58,918 nucleotides of DNA from Allomuricauda sp. (GTDB lineage: Bacteria > Bacteroidota > Bacteroidia > Flavobacteriales > Flavobacteriaceae): positions 1-58,918 of the forward strand of contig NZ_PABT01000022.1 of NCBI RefSeq assembly GCF_002699205.1. Reading direction: 5' to 3'. The position numbers and the translations under genes were made by a program. This document shows, piece by piece, positions 27,389 to 36,642 of this stretch. The notes beneath the pieces are model-generated. The model did no database searches. It had not been told where the DNA came from and worked only from the letters and a program-made list of their open reading frames with translations. Position 1 is the first letter of the stretch; every line of letters starts with the position of its first letter.

Positions 27389-29005
27389 ATGCAAAATATA
27401 TTCAAAAACTTTAGTTTAAGTACATTGGCTTTGCTGCTCTTTTTGGGTTGTGAAGTTTCAGATTTCGACCTGCAGGACAATCCAAACTATCTGACACCGG
27501 AGAGTGCGGATCCCGAGTATATGCTCAATGAGGTACAGTACCTGTTCCAACACTTTATGAAATGGATGATCATCGATACGGATGATGTCATGCGCTATGA
27601 GGCCATGACCGACACCTATGGCGACATTGTCCCGAGCAGTGTAATGGATGGGGACACCAGTAAGGAATGGGACACCTATTATGAGGCCCTGAACAATGTC
27701 AGGACCATTGTTGACTTGGCAGAAGAGGATGAAACCCTGTTGTTGCATAGTGCGATCGCCAAACTGTTGATGGGCTATATGACGGTGACCATGGTGGACT
27801 ATGTCGGTTCCTTTCCGTATTCGCAGGCCGTGAACAGTGCCGAATACCCCAATCCGGAAGTGGACCAGGGCCCTGACCTCTATAAAATGGTATTGTCGGA
27901 TATAGACGAGGCCCTTGACGAGATAGATCGGGCCACCTTTGATTTTTCCACTGACCTTTTTTATGGTAGTGACAAGGACAAATGGGTGGCGTTCGCCAAT
28001 TCATTGAAATTGCGGATGCTGGTACAGGCAAGATTGGCCAGTGCGGATATCGGGGTATCGGACCTTAAGGGTGAGATCAATTCACTATTGGCCAAGAACC
28101 TTATAGATACCCAAGAAGAGGATTTTCAGTATGAATATAGTACCGTGGCGGAACCCGAAAGTAGGCACCAGTATTTTCAAAGGGCCTATGTAAGTGGTTT
28201 TGACGAGTACATCGGAAACTATTTCATGTACATGCTCAAGGAAGCAAAGAGCAGTCCCGATCCCAGGATCAGGTACTATCTCTACCGTCAATCCGATGAA
28301 GACCCGTTCAGCGGCCCTCCCTATTTGCCCTGTCAGGATGATGATTATGTCGACTATTGTTATGTGGGCGACCAATATTGGGGCTATGATCACGGTGAAA
28401 GCCGTGTCGGTAGGGGGGACAACCTTTTGAGGACCGTCTATGGCATCTATCCCGGAGGGGGGACCTTTGACGAGGACCAATTTATTGATGCCCCTAGCAC
28501 GACGGATAATTTGGGCGGAGCCGGTATTTTGCCCTTATTGACTTCCTCTTACGTTAGTTTTTTGCGTGCTGAGGCCGCCTTGGTACTGGGAACCAATGAC
28601 GACCCGGTGGAACAGCTTGAATCGGGCATGAGAAACTCCATTGAAAAGGTCATTTCCTTTGGCGGGGTCGTTTCCGATTATGCGCCCACGGATACGGAGG
28701 TGGATGCATACATCGATGAGGTGTTGCTCGACTATGCCGACGCGACATCGACCGAAGAGCGATTGGATATCATCATTACCGAATACTATCTGGCCGCTTT
28801 CGGAAACTCCATAGAATCCTATAACTTTTATCGGAGAACAGGGTATCCGTCCAATATGCAGGTGCCCATAGATGATGATGACCCCGTTTTTCCGAGAAGC
28901 TTCCCGTACTCCGATCTCGAAGTGCAGCGGAACCTGTCCCTGTCACAGAAGAACAATTATGAAAAGGTATTCTGGGATACCAATCCGGATGGATTCATTA
29001 AATAA
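27389..29005 (+). CDS. SusD-family surface lipoprotein (SusD/RagB-like)
   Basis: A 538-residue lipoprotein with lipobox LLLFLGCEVS (Cys about residue 21). Features of SusD-like proteins of the larger, diverged kind: ADPEYMLNEVQYLFQHFMKW, the helical segment AKLLMGYMTVTMVDYVGSFPYSQAVN, and KDKWVAFANSLKLRMLVQARL. C-terminal YYLAAFGNSIESYNFYRRTGYPSNMQVP matches the SusD ending. It forms the lid on the SusC encoded 22 bp upstream. Several Asp-rich stretches may bind calcium. It is followed after 19 bp by a lipoprotein gene. Confidence 0.92.
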   Translation: MQNIFKNFSLSTLALLLFLGCEVSDFDLQDNPNYLTPESADPEYMLNEVQYLFQHFMKWMIIDTDDVMRYEAMTDTYGDIVPSSVMDGDTSKEWDTYYEALNNVRTIVDLAEEDETLLLHSAIAKLLMGYMTVTMVDYVGSFPYSQAVNSAEYPNPEVDQGPDLYKMVLSDIDEALDEIDRATFDFSTDLFYGSDKDKWVAFANSLKLRMLVQARLASADIGVSDLKGEINSLLAKNLIDTQEEDFQYEYSTVAEPESRHQYFQRAYVSGFDEYIGNYFMYMLKEAKSSPDPRIRYYLYRQSDEDPFSGPPYLPCQDDDYVDYCYVGDQYWGYDHGESRVGRGDNLLRTVYGIYPGGGTFDEDQFIDAPSTTDNLGGAGILPLLTSSYVSFLRAEAALVLGTNDDPVEQLESGMRNSIEKVISFGGVVSDYAPTDTEVDAYIDEVLLDYADATSTEERLDIIITEYYLAAFGNSIESYNFYRRTGYPSNMQVPIDDDDPVFPRSFPYSDLEVQRNLSLSQKNNYEKVFWDTNPDGFIK

Positions 29006-29024
29006 CAAGCTAAAGACTTCTATT

Positions 29025-30194
29025 ATGAAAAGATATATAAGCATACAATTGATATTGGGGTTGTTGTTGGCCTTGGCCATTGGTTGCTCCAAGGATAACA
29101 ATACATTCGATGATATAACTGTCCGAGGGGGATTTGTGTCATTTGAACAGACCCCTGAACTTAGTTACAGTGTGTTGAGCCTGGATTCGGACGCCATAAC
29201 GGCGACTTTGATAGATTCGAACGGTAATGCAATCAGTTATTCACTGTCGGTGACCTATGGGGACATCACTGCGGAGGACATCGTGACGGTCACCGAGTTT
29301 CCCTATGAACTGGAACTTCCCATAGCAACGGTTTTGGATGCCTTGGGACTGACCGAGGAGGATATCGAGCTTGGGTCCACCATGTCCTTCATCGGCACGG
29401 TGACAAGCCCGGAAGGTACCTTTAGCGGTGCTTCCCCGGATTATAATGACAACAATGAAAACGAGGGGGGGGACACTACCGATAGGGCCAAGCTGTATTT
29501 TCCGAACCAGGCCATGGATTTTTCAATCTCGTTCTTTCAACCGGCGGGAAAAAAGATACGGGGGACCTCGTTTGAGGAAGTCCCCATCGGGGCGGAGGAC
29601 GATACCTATGATAGGAACGGCAGCAATGACGAGACCTTGGACCTGATCAACGGGGTATTGCCCCCATATGTGGATTATAGCGCCTTGGGCAGTGGGGTGG
29701 ACGATGAACTGGGCTTTGATTCCGAATATTTGGCGATAACGGACATTAGTAGCAGTAGTTTGGGGTTTTCGGAAGAGAGGATAGGGGTATACTCCCTGTT
29801 CGAGGACTATGAGGCCTATCCGGATGGGGTCAAGGGGTTCCACTCGGAGGATGCCGATGGTGCCATACGGATCACATTTGATACGGTACAGGTTCCCGAG
29901 GGCCAGGAAAACTCGGGGGTGTCCTTCCAGGTATTTTTCGGGGACACCGGTTGGGAGGAATTGGATGGGCTTCATGCCTATGCCAACATCACCACGGACA
30001 CGGGCACCGATGTCCTTGAATTAGCCAGCATCTACAGTGATGATGTTGAGGCGGTGGCCGGTCAATGGTATGAAATCAATAGCGGATATCTCAAAGGGGT
30101 TCGATCCTATCAATTGGTGATTCAGATACAGTCCGGCGCAACGGCTGAGTCTTTTGATATCGATAATGTGGTGGTTTACGAATCCGAGGATTGA
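29025..30194 (+). CDS. Surface lipoprotein of the SusCD operon, unknown fold
   Basis: A 389-residue lipoprotein from ATG 29025 (signal and lipobox LLLALAIGCSKDNN). An upstream in-frame stretch overlaps susD and was not used. The mature protein starts with a beta-rich domain (DITVRGGFVSFEQTPELSYSV) and has an acidic linker (DYNDNNENEGGD). The C-terminal half, FFGDTGWEELDGLHAYANITTDTGTDVLELASIYSDD and SFDIDNVVVYE, looks like a jelly-roll carbohydrate- or ligand-binding domain. Third gene after susC-susD, the SusE/F position, so an accessory surface binding role is inferred. No close family was recognised. Confidence 0.7.
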   Translation: MKRYISIQLILGLLLALAIGCSKDNNTFDDITVRGGFVSFEQTPELSYSVLSLDSDAITATLIDSNGNAISYSLSVTYGDITAEDIVTVTEFPYELELPIATVLDALGLTEEDIELGSTMSFIGTVTSPEGTFSGASPDYNDNNENEGGDTTDRAKLYFPNQAMDFSISFFQPAGKKIRGTSFEEVPIGAEDDTYDRNGSNDETLDLINGVLPPYVDYSALGSGVDDELGFDSEYLAITDISSSSLGFSEERIGVYSLFEDYEAYPDGVKGFHSEDADGAIRITFDTVQVPEGQENSGVSFQVFFGDTGWEELDGLHAYANITTDTGTDVLELASIYSDDVEAVAGQWYEINSGYLKGVRSYQLVIQIQSGATAESFDIDNVVVYESED

Positions 30195-30296
30195 TACCGC
30201 GGTCAATTGATTTTATGGGATATGTGTATTCCCGGATGTAATGATGTGTCGGCCCCATACTTTTTGGGGCTGACATTCAACCAAATACGGATTGTA

Positions 30297-31847
30297 ATGA
30301 AAAGAGGGTTTCTGTTTTTTTCCGTGCTTGTTGTCCTATTGTCCGCCTGTAAGGGCAAAAAGGGAACCAAAGCGGATATTTTGATCGTGAACGGTATCGT
30401 TTATGACGGGATCGGTGTAGAGCCACGATCGGTCTCGATTGCGGTAAAGGATGATAAAATTGTCTGGGTTGGCGACAAAAGCGATAAGGTGGTGGCCTCC
30501 AAAACGATCGATGCGAAAGGGCTTATTGTGTCCCCAGGGTTCATCGACCCGCACACCCATGCCACAAACGATTTGGACGATCCCAAGGGATCGCACAACA
30601 AACCATTTCTTTTCCAAGGTGTGACGACCGTCACTATCGGAAATGATGGGAGCAGCCCTTATCCCTTGGCAAAATACAGGGAAGTGTGCGAGGAACTCGG
30701 GGTAGGCACCAATGTGATTCCATTGGTGGGCCATGGGACCATCAGGAAGCAGGTGATGGGGGAAAGCGACAGGCAACCCACCCCTGGGGAGCTCGAGAGG
30801 ATGAAGGATTTGATGCAACGGGAAATGGATGCAGGTGCGTTTGGCATGTCAACGGGATTGTTTTATGCCCCGGGCAGTTACGCAAAGACGGATGAAGTGG
30901 TGGCAATGGCGGAGGTCGTGGCCAAAAACAACGGTATTTACGATACCCATTTACGGGATGAGAGCTCATACTCCATAGGCCTGGTCGCCGCTGTAGAGGA
31001 AGCCATAGCGATCGGTGAAAGAGCGGACGTTCCCGTGCATATTTCACATATAAAGTGTTTGGGCACCGATGTTTGGAAACAGAGTGATTCCATTATTGGG
31101 ATTGTGGAAAGTGCACGGCGCAAAGGTATTGGGGTCACGGCCAACCAATACCCTTATGAGGCATCCGCAACCAGTCTAAAGGCCGCTGTAGTGCCCCGAT
31201 GGGCTGAAAGCGGTGGGATCGATTCGTTGTTCATACGCTTACGGGACCGGGGATCAAAGGAAAAAATATTGGAAGAGACACGGCAAAACATTGCAAGGAG
31301 GGGAGGAGCTGACAAACTGTTGGTCATACAGGCACCTGATACGGCCTTGCAAGGCAAGAACCTTCTGGAAATAGCAAGGGACTTTGGAAGAGCACCTGAA
31401 GAGGCCGTTTTCGATATATTGCAGCAGGGCTATGTCAAAATAGCCTCGTTCAATATGGACCCCTATGATGTTGAAAACTTCATGGTACAGCCATGGGTTG
31501 TCACCGGATCTGATGGAGGTTCCGGCCATCCAAGGAAATACGGCACCTTTCCCTACAAATACCGAAAGTTTGTACAACAGGACAGTCTCTTGGATTTGGC
31601 CTCGTTCATCAACCGGAGCAGTTCAAAAACAGCGGAGATTTTTAATCTCTCCAAACGGGGCACGATCCAAAAGGGCAATTATGCGGATATCATCATCTTT
31701 GATCCGGGGAATTTTAGGGACAAAGCGGACTATTTGGATGCCTTCCGATTATCGGAAGGGGTAAGGTATAGCATCATCAATGGGAGGCTTTCCATTGAAA
31801 ACGGTGAATTCACGCAAAAACTGAACGGAACAATATTGCAAAGATAG
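30297..31847 (+). CDS. N-acyl-D-amino-acid deacylase family lipoprotein (amidohydrolase)
   Basis: A 516-residue amidohydrolase-superfamily protein from ATG 30297, with lipobox LVVLLSACKG. KADILIVNGIVYDG and GLIVSPGFIDPHTH are the classic N-terminal sandwich and first metal ligands (H-x-H). Further ligand regions are GTNVIPLVGHGTIR, DTHLRDESS, and ADVPVHISHIKCLG; VVTGSDGGSGHPRKYGTFP carries the catalytic Asp. NYADIIIFDP closes the domain. The family hydrolyses N-acyl-D-amino acids, D-aminoacyl bonds or related amides, giving free D-amino acids. A surface or periplasmic anchor and the SusCD neighbours suggest it acts on imported peptides containing D-residues, such as peptidoglycan fragments or lipopeptides. 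Confidence 0.85.
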   Translation: MKRGFLFFSVLVVLLSACKGKKGTKADILIVNGIVYDGIGVEPRSVSIAVKDDKIVWVGDKSDKVVASKTIDAKGLIVSPGFIDPHTHATNDLDDPKGSHNKPFLFQGVTTVTIGNDGSSPYPLAKYREVCEELGVGTNVIPLVGHGTIRKQVMGESDRQPTPGELERMKDLMQREMDAGAFGMSTGLFYAPGSYAKTDEVVAMAEVVAKNNGIYDTHLRDESSYSIGLVAAVEEAIAIGERADVPVHISHIKCLGTDVWKQSDSIIGIVESARRKGIGVTANQYPYEASATSLKAAVVPRWAESGGIDSLFIRLRDRGSKEKILEETRQNIARRGGADKLLVIQAPDTALQGKNLLEIARDFGRAPEEAVFDILQQGYVKIASFNMDPYDVENFMVQPWVVTGSDGGSGHPRKYGTFPYKYRKFVQQDSLLDLASFINRSSSKTAEIFNLSKRGTIQKGNYADIIIFDPGNFRDKADYLDAFRLSEGVRYSIINGRLSIENGEFTQKLNGTILQR

Positions 31848-31942
31848 GCGGTCAAGGGGCACTGTGCGGATGGATGAAAATGTGCCCGGTATATACGGAT
31901 GCCCACATGCAATCATATTGTCCAGAACAAAATAGAGTTAAA

Positions 31943-33277
31943 ATGAAGACAGGAAAAATCATATCGACAGGTATATGGATAAAGACAACGCTAATGGTTT
32001 TGGTACTCTTTGTCTCGTGCTCCACAAATAGTGGAAACGATGGGACCCCGACCGGGGCGGACACGGAGGCCCCTACAAAACCATCCGGCCTATATGTTGA
32101 AAACGTAACGCAGACCACTGCGGAACTATATTGGGATGCGGCCACGGACAATGTCGGGGTCCAAAACTATTCCATATATCAAAACGGGACCTATTTGGCC
32201 GATTCAGGGCAGACCTTTTATGCCTTGAGCGGTCTGGAGCCTGGTAGTGTCTATACGTACCAGGTTTTGGCGACCGATGCGGCAGGGAACGAATCCGCAT
32301 TGAGTGATGCCTTGGAAGTCAGTACCATTGGGACCATAGAGGCGGAACTACAATACGCCTCTGGAAATATTGACACCTATCTGCAAAGTTTGATCGATGG
32401 TGTGCCCGGAAGTGGCGGGAACGATTATACGGTGCCCACCACCGCACAATTGGAACAATGGGAAGGTGTGATCGATGGCATATTGGAGGGAAATATACAG
32501 GAAGCGGTAACAAAGGCCGTTGCCCTTAACTACCAAATAACTGAATTCACGGACACGGCCTTGCCCGTCGAACAAGTTTTCTATGTGCTGGCGGAGTATC
32601 AAAGTGCGCCATCCAATTACTGGGGTATCTATGTGTTCAGTAAGACCCCGGAAAGGGAAGATCTGGTATTGATGGCACCCCATATAAAATACGATACCAA
32701 TACAGGTCTCGAAGCCATATATGCCTTTAGGAACAATGTGGCCAAGGCCCTTTTTCTCAGTAGTGCGCACAGGTGCAACAGTGATGATGCCACCGAATGT
32801 TCCGGGACAACTTCCGCCTGTGGGGCCAGTGGGGCATATCGCGTGTCGGATTTGGCACACAACACCGCTTCGGCGTTCCAAATGGCCACCGAGACCATTG
32901 CCACGGTTTTGCCCAACACTGTTTTTGTGCAATTGCACGGTTTTGGCAAGGGGGAGGACGATCCGGATGTCATAATGAGCAACGGTACCCCTGAGACCCC
33001 TGAAATCGATTACGTGGCCCTGATCAGGGATGCCCTGTTGGCGGAGGACGGCACCTTGACGTTCAAGATTGCCCATATCGATACGGATTGGACACGTTTG
33101 GTCGGTTTTACCAATACACAGGGTAGATATATCAATGCATCGATAGACCCGTGCGGTGTCTCTGCCACGGGAACCTCCGGAAGGTTTGTCCATATTGAAC
33201 AGGCAAAATCGAAATTACGTGAGGACTCTTCGGGTTGGGCCAAGATGAGCAACGCCCTGGGCAATGTTTTTGATTGA
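31943..33277 (+). CDS. FN3-domain lipoprotein with uncharacterised C-terminal domain
   Basis: A 444-residue lipoprotein from ATG 31943 with lipobox LVLFVSCSTN. Residues about 45-135 are a fibronectin type III domain (EAPTKPSGLYVENVTQTTAELYWDAATDNVGVQNYSIYQ). The remainder, about 300 residues, is not assigned. It includes SAHRCNSDDATECSGTTSACG, where three Cys might be paired, SDLAHNTASAFQMATETIATVLPNTVFVQLHGFGKGEDD and FVHIEQAKSKLRED. The His-rich points H-R, L-A-H-N, L-H-G could be metal ligands, as in N-formylglutamate-amidohydrolase-like folds, but that is a guess. Same operon as the deacylase and carboxypeptidase. Confidence 0.65.
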   Translation: MKTGKIISTGIWIKTTLMVLVLFVSCSTNSGNDGTPTGADTEAPTKPSGLYVENVTQTTAELYWDAATDNVGVQNYSIYQNGTYLADSGQTFYALSGLEPGSVYTYQVLATDAAGNESALSDALEVSTIGTIEAELQYASGNIDTYLQSLIDGVPGSGGNDYTVPTTAQLEQWEGVIDGILEGNIQEAVTKAVALNYQITEFTDTALPVEQVFYVLAEYQSAPSNYWGIYVFSKTPEREDLVLMAPHIKYDTNTGLEAIYAFRNNVAKALFLSSAHRCNSDDATECSGTTSACGASGAYRVSDLAHNTASAFQMATETIATVLPNTVFVQLHGFGKGEDDPDVIMSNGTPETPEIDYVALIRDALLAEDGTLTFKIAHIDTDWTRLVGFTNTQGRYINASIDPCGVSATGTSGRFVHIEQAKSKLREDSSGWAKMSNALGNVFD

Positions 33278-33461
33278 CCTTGGAATTTCATAGGTACTCC
33301 TTCCGAATACCCTTTTTGAATGAATAGATCCACGCACAGTCGGCCGTTACAACAATTATGGCCTTTGATGGGTCCCTGTTTTGTTGGGGGGATGCGTAAA
33401 CGGTTTCCCCTACACGTAAACGATCGCTTAGGAAACAAACAATTAAACACAAAAGAAAAGA

Positions 33462-34697
33462 ATGAAGATCAAAAGAATCACAATGCCCGTTTTAATGTTG
33501 TCATGGACATTGTTAACGGTCCATTGCTCCACTCCAAAAAAAGTAGGGTTCAAGAACCCGGTGGACACCACCGATAGGCAAATTGAGTATCAAAACAAAA
33601 CCACGTACCAATTTGGGGCGTTGGGGGTGTCGGTTAGCAATGAATTTGACGGGGCACGTCTGAACGGCGCGGTCCAATCGAACGACTCGACCATCACCTT
33701 GTATTTTGCCCCTGAGAACGTTCCGATCAACAAAAGTCCCTACTACGCCTTTAAGACATGGTCGGATACCCCAAAACTGGTTTATTTTGAGTTCCAATAT
33801 CCCAAAGGGTTCAAGCACAGGTACAAACCCAAAAAGAGGACTGATGGGCAATGGAGCCTTGTGGATTCCACAGATCTTATAAAAACGGATAGGGGACGGA
33901 TATTACGACTAAAGGTGGATTCCCGTCCGCAAATAATCGCGGCACAGGAAATCAACAGTTCCGAGGATGTTAGACAATGGTATCTAAGGGATATTGTGTC
34001 GTCCAATGAATTTGTGCGTTTGGGAAGTGCCGGGCAGACCGCATTGGGAAGGGACATTCCTGTTTTGGACATCTATAGGGGAAGTCCGGATGGCAAGCCT
34101 ATCATCGTTCTTTTGACAAGGCAGCATCCACCGGAAGTGACCGGGTTCTTCGCCTTTCAAAAGTTCCTGGAGACCATTGTGGAAGAGTCCGCACTTTCCA
34201 CCCAATTTTTAAACCGGTACCGGGTGTTGGCATTCCCTAACCTGAACCCGGACGGGGTGGATCTGGGGCATTGGAGGCACAATGCCAATGGGGTGGACCT
34301 TAATCGTGACTGGTCAAAATACCGTCAACCGGAAATAAAGAATGTAGTGTCCCATATTGAAAGGAGCAGCAAGGATACTAATGGGGAGATTATTCTGGGG
34401 TTGGATTTTCATTCGACCTACGAGGACGTGTTCTATACCAACAAAACAAGGGAAGGGACCACCTTGCCACATTTTATTGACGATTGGTTTGCCCGATTGC
34501 AAATGGACATTGAGGGGTACCGGGTAAACGAAAAGGATTCCAATAGTGACAAACCGGTATCAAAGGGATGGTTTCTGTATGGACAAAATGCGGTTGGGAT
34601 AACCTATGAGATTGGTGACCATACACCCAAGGAACGAATCGTTGAAATTGGCACGGCCTCTTCAAAAGCCATGATGGAGATATTGCTAAAGCAATAA
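33462..34697 (+). CDS. M14-family zinc carboxypeptidase lipoprotein
   Basis: A 411-residue lipoprotein (LLTVHCSTPK). The M14 zinc site is visible: RQHPPEVTGFFAFQKFLE (H-x-x-E motif, about 223-240), then NPDGVDLGHWRHNANGVDLNRDW with the NxNRDW substrate-binding Arg region, and DFHSTYEDVFYT as the third His motif. ITYEIGDHTPKE near the end is in the position of the catalytic Glu of the family. It removes C-terminal residues from peptides; with the D-aminoacylase this forms a peptide-degradation set. The gene follows the FN3 lipoprotein by about 184 bp, same strand, and ends the cargo operon. Confidence 0.85.
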   Translation: MKIKRITMPVLMLSWTLLTVHCSTPKKVGFKNPVDTTDRQIEYQNKTTYQFGALGVSVSNEFDGARLNGAVQSNDSTITLYFAPENVPINKSPYYAFKTWSDTPKLVYFEFQYPKGFKHRYKPKKRTDGQWSLVDSTDLIKTDRGRILRLKVDSRPQIIAAQEINSSEDVRQWYLRDIVSSNEFVRLGSAGQTALGRDIPVLDIYRGSPDGKPIIVLLTRQHPPEVTGFFAFQKFLETIVEESALSTQFLNRYRVLAFPNLNPDGVDLGHWRHNANGVDLNRDWSKYRQPEIKNVVSHIERSSKDTNGEIILGLDFHSTYEDVFYTNKTREGTTLPHFIDDWFARLQMDIEGYRVNEKDSNSDKPVSKGWFLYGQNAVGITYEIGDHTPKERIVEIGTASSKAMMEILLKQ

Positions 34698-35053
34698 CAA
34701 TGACAATGACAAAGGGAAGGTTGGGAACAAATGGGATTTTACCGAATAGGCATATGGAACAGTGAATTGGTGTAATTTAACGATGCTCTTTTTTCCGCTT
34801 TGGATGGGAAAGAAACTTGTGAGTTGAGTACGAACGCAACACAGCCGGGGGCAATGCACCTCACAACCCTGAAAAGTACCTGAAATTCATGGTAAAACGC
34901 TCAAAAAGCGGGGCAGGGGCACTTCCTCTTTTGAAAATGCTGAAAGGACGCTGGACAAATTTCAGGACCGCCCAAAAGACTAAAGGTCCCTGGAAAGGGC
35001 TTAAAAAGGTCTTTTTTCGCTGTTCAAGGGGTTGTGCCGTCGGTCATGGTATA
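34698..35053. other. Gene-free stretch after the peptide-use operon
   Basis: About 355 bases between converging genes. A 65-codon frame at 34889-35086 is basic and looks spurious. AAAGGGCTTAAAAAGGTCTTTTTT at 34995-35018 may be a weak terminator for the operon. No RNA gene or repeat was recognised. Composition changes here from GC-richer to AT-richer, marking the edge of the next block. Confidence 0.4.
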
Positions 35054-35794
35054 TTATTGTTCCATATACTTTTTTCCAACGGATGAGTTGCTCGATATAA
35101 GCCGAGGCCGTTCTGTGACTTTGATTAAAGTTTTCAGTTCTTTCAGGGCATCTTTTCCTATCCAGTTCCGAATCTTGTTCGGGTCAAGCGTCATTTTTTC
35201 GGATAATGCAATGGCTCTGGCCTTATTTGGGACATCAATTTTGCCCAACTCTTTGATAGCCCAGGAACACGCGGTTTTGATGTGTTTCCTGCCATCGTCA
35301 GACGCCCTCCAAAGAATTTTCGCAAACTTATCAAAGCTTTTTCCGGGCAACTCTGTCAAGTCCTGGGCGCGACAAGCGATAGCGGATAATGCACCTCGTT
35401 TTACATATAATTCTTCTTGTACCGACCAAGTCTTTATATTGAGGGATAATGTATTGTTTTTAGAAATCAGGTCGTTGGCAATCAAGTCGCAAATCGCCCA
35501 GGATTGGGTTTCCCTTAACCATTTTTCCACCAGTTTGGGTGTTGCCTCATCAGGTGGACAAATGAGGATTCCCAGGACACGTGATTCATAGGTGTTTTGG
35601 TTCCATAGACATAAGGCCACATCAAGACTTGGCACTGTTTCCTTTGCAATCTTTCTGATTTCCAAAGTGCCCATGCCCATTCTGTGTTCTACATCTGAAT
35701 ACCTTCCGAACTCTTTTTTGTTCGTTCCAGTATCGGAATGCAACGATAGAAGTCGCATTAACGCGTTACAATCGTAGTGGTGTTTTGTTTTCAT
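35054..35794 (-). CDS. DNA alkylation repair (AlkD-like) protein
   Basis: A 246-residue helical-repeat protein from ATG 35794. The pattern matches bacterial AlkD-like HEAT-repeat proteins: MGMGTLEIRKIAKETVPSLDVALCLWNQNTYESRVLGILICPP, then LVEKWLRETQSWAICDLIANDLI, SVQEELYVKRGALSAIACRAQD and GRKHIKTACSWAIKELGKID. AlkD-type enzymes remove N3- and N7-alkyl purines without flipping the base. The motif RxxK-AxxWALR expected at the end is close (HIKTACSWAIKELG). The start overlaps the end of the SRPBCC gene by 29 bp, so the pair is likely coupled. It starts the AT-rich run of small minus-strand genes. Confidence 0.75.
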   Translation of the reverse strand: MKTKHHYDCNALMRLLSLHSDTGTNKKEFGRYSDVEHRMGMGTLEIRKIAKETVPSLDVALCLWNQNTYESRVLGILICPPDEATPKLVEKWLRETQSWAICDLIANDLISKNNTLSLNIKTWSVQEELYVKRGALSAIACRAQDLTELPGKSFDKFAKILWRASDDGRKHIKTACSWAIKELGKIDVPNKARAIALSEKMTLDPNKIRNWIGKDALKELKTLIKVTERPRLISSNSSVGKKYMEQ

Positions 35795-36266
35795 CGCTTC
35801 GTTGGTTTTGCCCAAGAATGCGTTTGGCATTCTTATAATCCGCCTTTGTGCTTCTTTTGAAATTGAGCCAAAAAGGGTAAGGGAAACCTTTCCATCGGTA
35901 CCCAATATTTAACGCGAGTGTCTTGTTTTCATCCAGTGGGACCAAACGAATTTGGGATATTTCCCCCTGTCCAATGGTCAGTTTGATGAAACCAAATTCT
36001 TTGTTTTTTTCGATGGTGATTTTCACTGGTTCCTTGACGTGCTTTTCTACGGCTTCGTAAGTGTTTGTGTCTTTTTTTGAAATACCAACAATCCAATTTG
36101 GAAAGAGTTTTGCGTAATGCTCCGGTTCGGAAAAATGGTTCCAGACCGTGTCGAAATCTTGATGGACTATTGTCCTTGTGATATGAAGGTTTGAAAACAG
36201 AAAGTCTTTGAACAGCAAAAAAATCAGAATTACGATGATACTGAGTAAAATTGATTCTGTTGTCAT
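35766..36266 (-). CDS. SRPBCC-family membrane-anchored protein
   Basis: A 166-residue protein with one N-terminal membrane helix (ILLSIIVILIFLLFKDFLF) and then a START/polyketide-cyclase-like (SRPBCC) domain: HITRTIVHQDFDTVWNHFSEPEHYAKLFPNWIVGI is the typical first strand and helix pair. The rest is short for the family, ending at about residue 166. Ligand unknown. Encoded just upstream of the AlkD-like gene with a 29-bp overlap on the same strand, so a joint role in stress or lipid-related repair is possible but not shown. Confidence 0.68.
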   Translation of the reverse strand: MTTESILLSIIVILIFLLFKDFLFSNLHITRTIVHQDFDTVWNHFSEPEHYAKLFPNWIVGISKKDTNTYEAVEKHVKEPVKITIEKNKEFGFIKLTIGQGEISQIRLVPLDENKTLALNIGYRWKGFPYPFWLNFKRSTKADYKNAKRILGQNQRSDENKTPLRL

Positions 36267-36642
36267 GGGCTCATGTTTTACTATGGCTACCGCTCAGGGC
36301 TATACGTAGTGCGGGATTTTAAGGCACTTTACTTTCCGTTTACCGGTTATTTTATATTGTGCATTCATTTTCAAATCGATACTTCGGTCCGCCCCACATT
36401 TGGCATGGATGTTAAGGCGCTAAGTCGAGTATGTTTAAAATGGACTGAAAACCAACGATATGCACACTCAAGTTACGGCACCACCGAATTTATACAATGG
36501 TATCCATAACCACAAGTGCGAGCTGGGAAAATGTCAACTTTGGTTGAATGTGCCCCAATGTGTTTGTATATGATCGGTTGTGGACTTTTATAAAAGAAAA
36601 TACGCGCGGGGAATCCATTGTAAATTGCGGGTTGAACTGTTT
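36267..36642. other. Gene-free spacer with degenerate repeat element
   Basis: About 375 bases without a gene. Near the SRPBCC start the plus strand reads GGGCTATACGTAGTGCGGG (36295-36313), and at about 36560 TTGTATATGATCGGTTGTGG. The latter shares TTGTATATGAT-NN-GTTG-N-G with the spacer at 38711. Similar short motifs stand before the starts of the other small minus-strand genes; see findings. No promoter or RNA was recognised. Confidence 0.4.

Noticed and set aside
31874..31942. Earlier start of the FN3 lipoprotein.
   Set aside because: It would place 23 non-signal residues before the natural lipoprotein signal peptide at 31943.
34889..35086. 65-codon frame in the gap after the carboxypeptidase.
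   Set aside because: Very basic, no domain, and it runs into the AlkD-like gene on the other strand.
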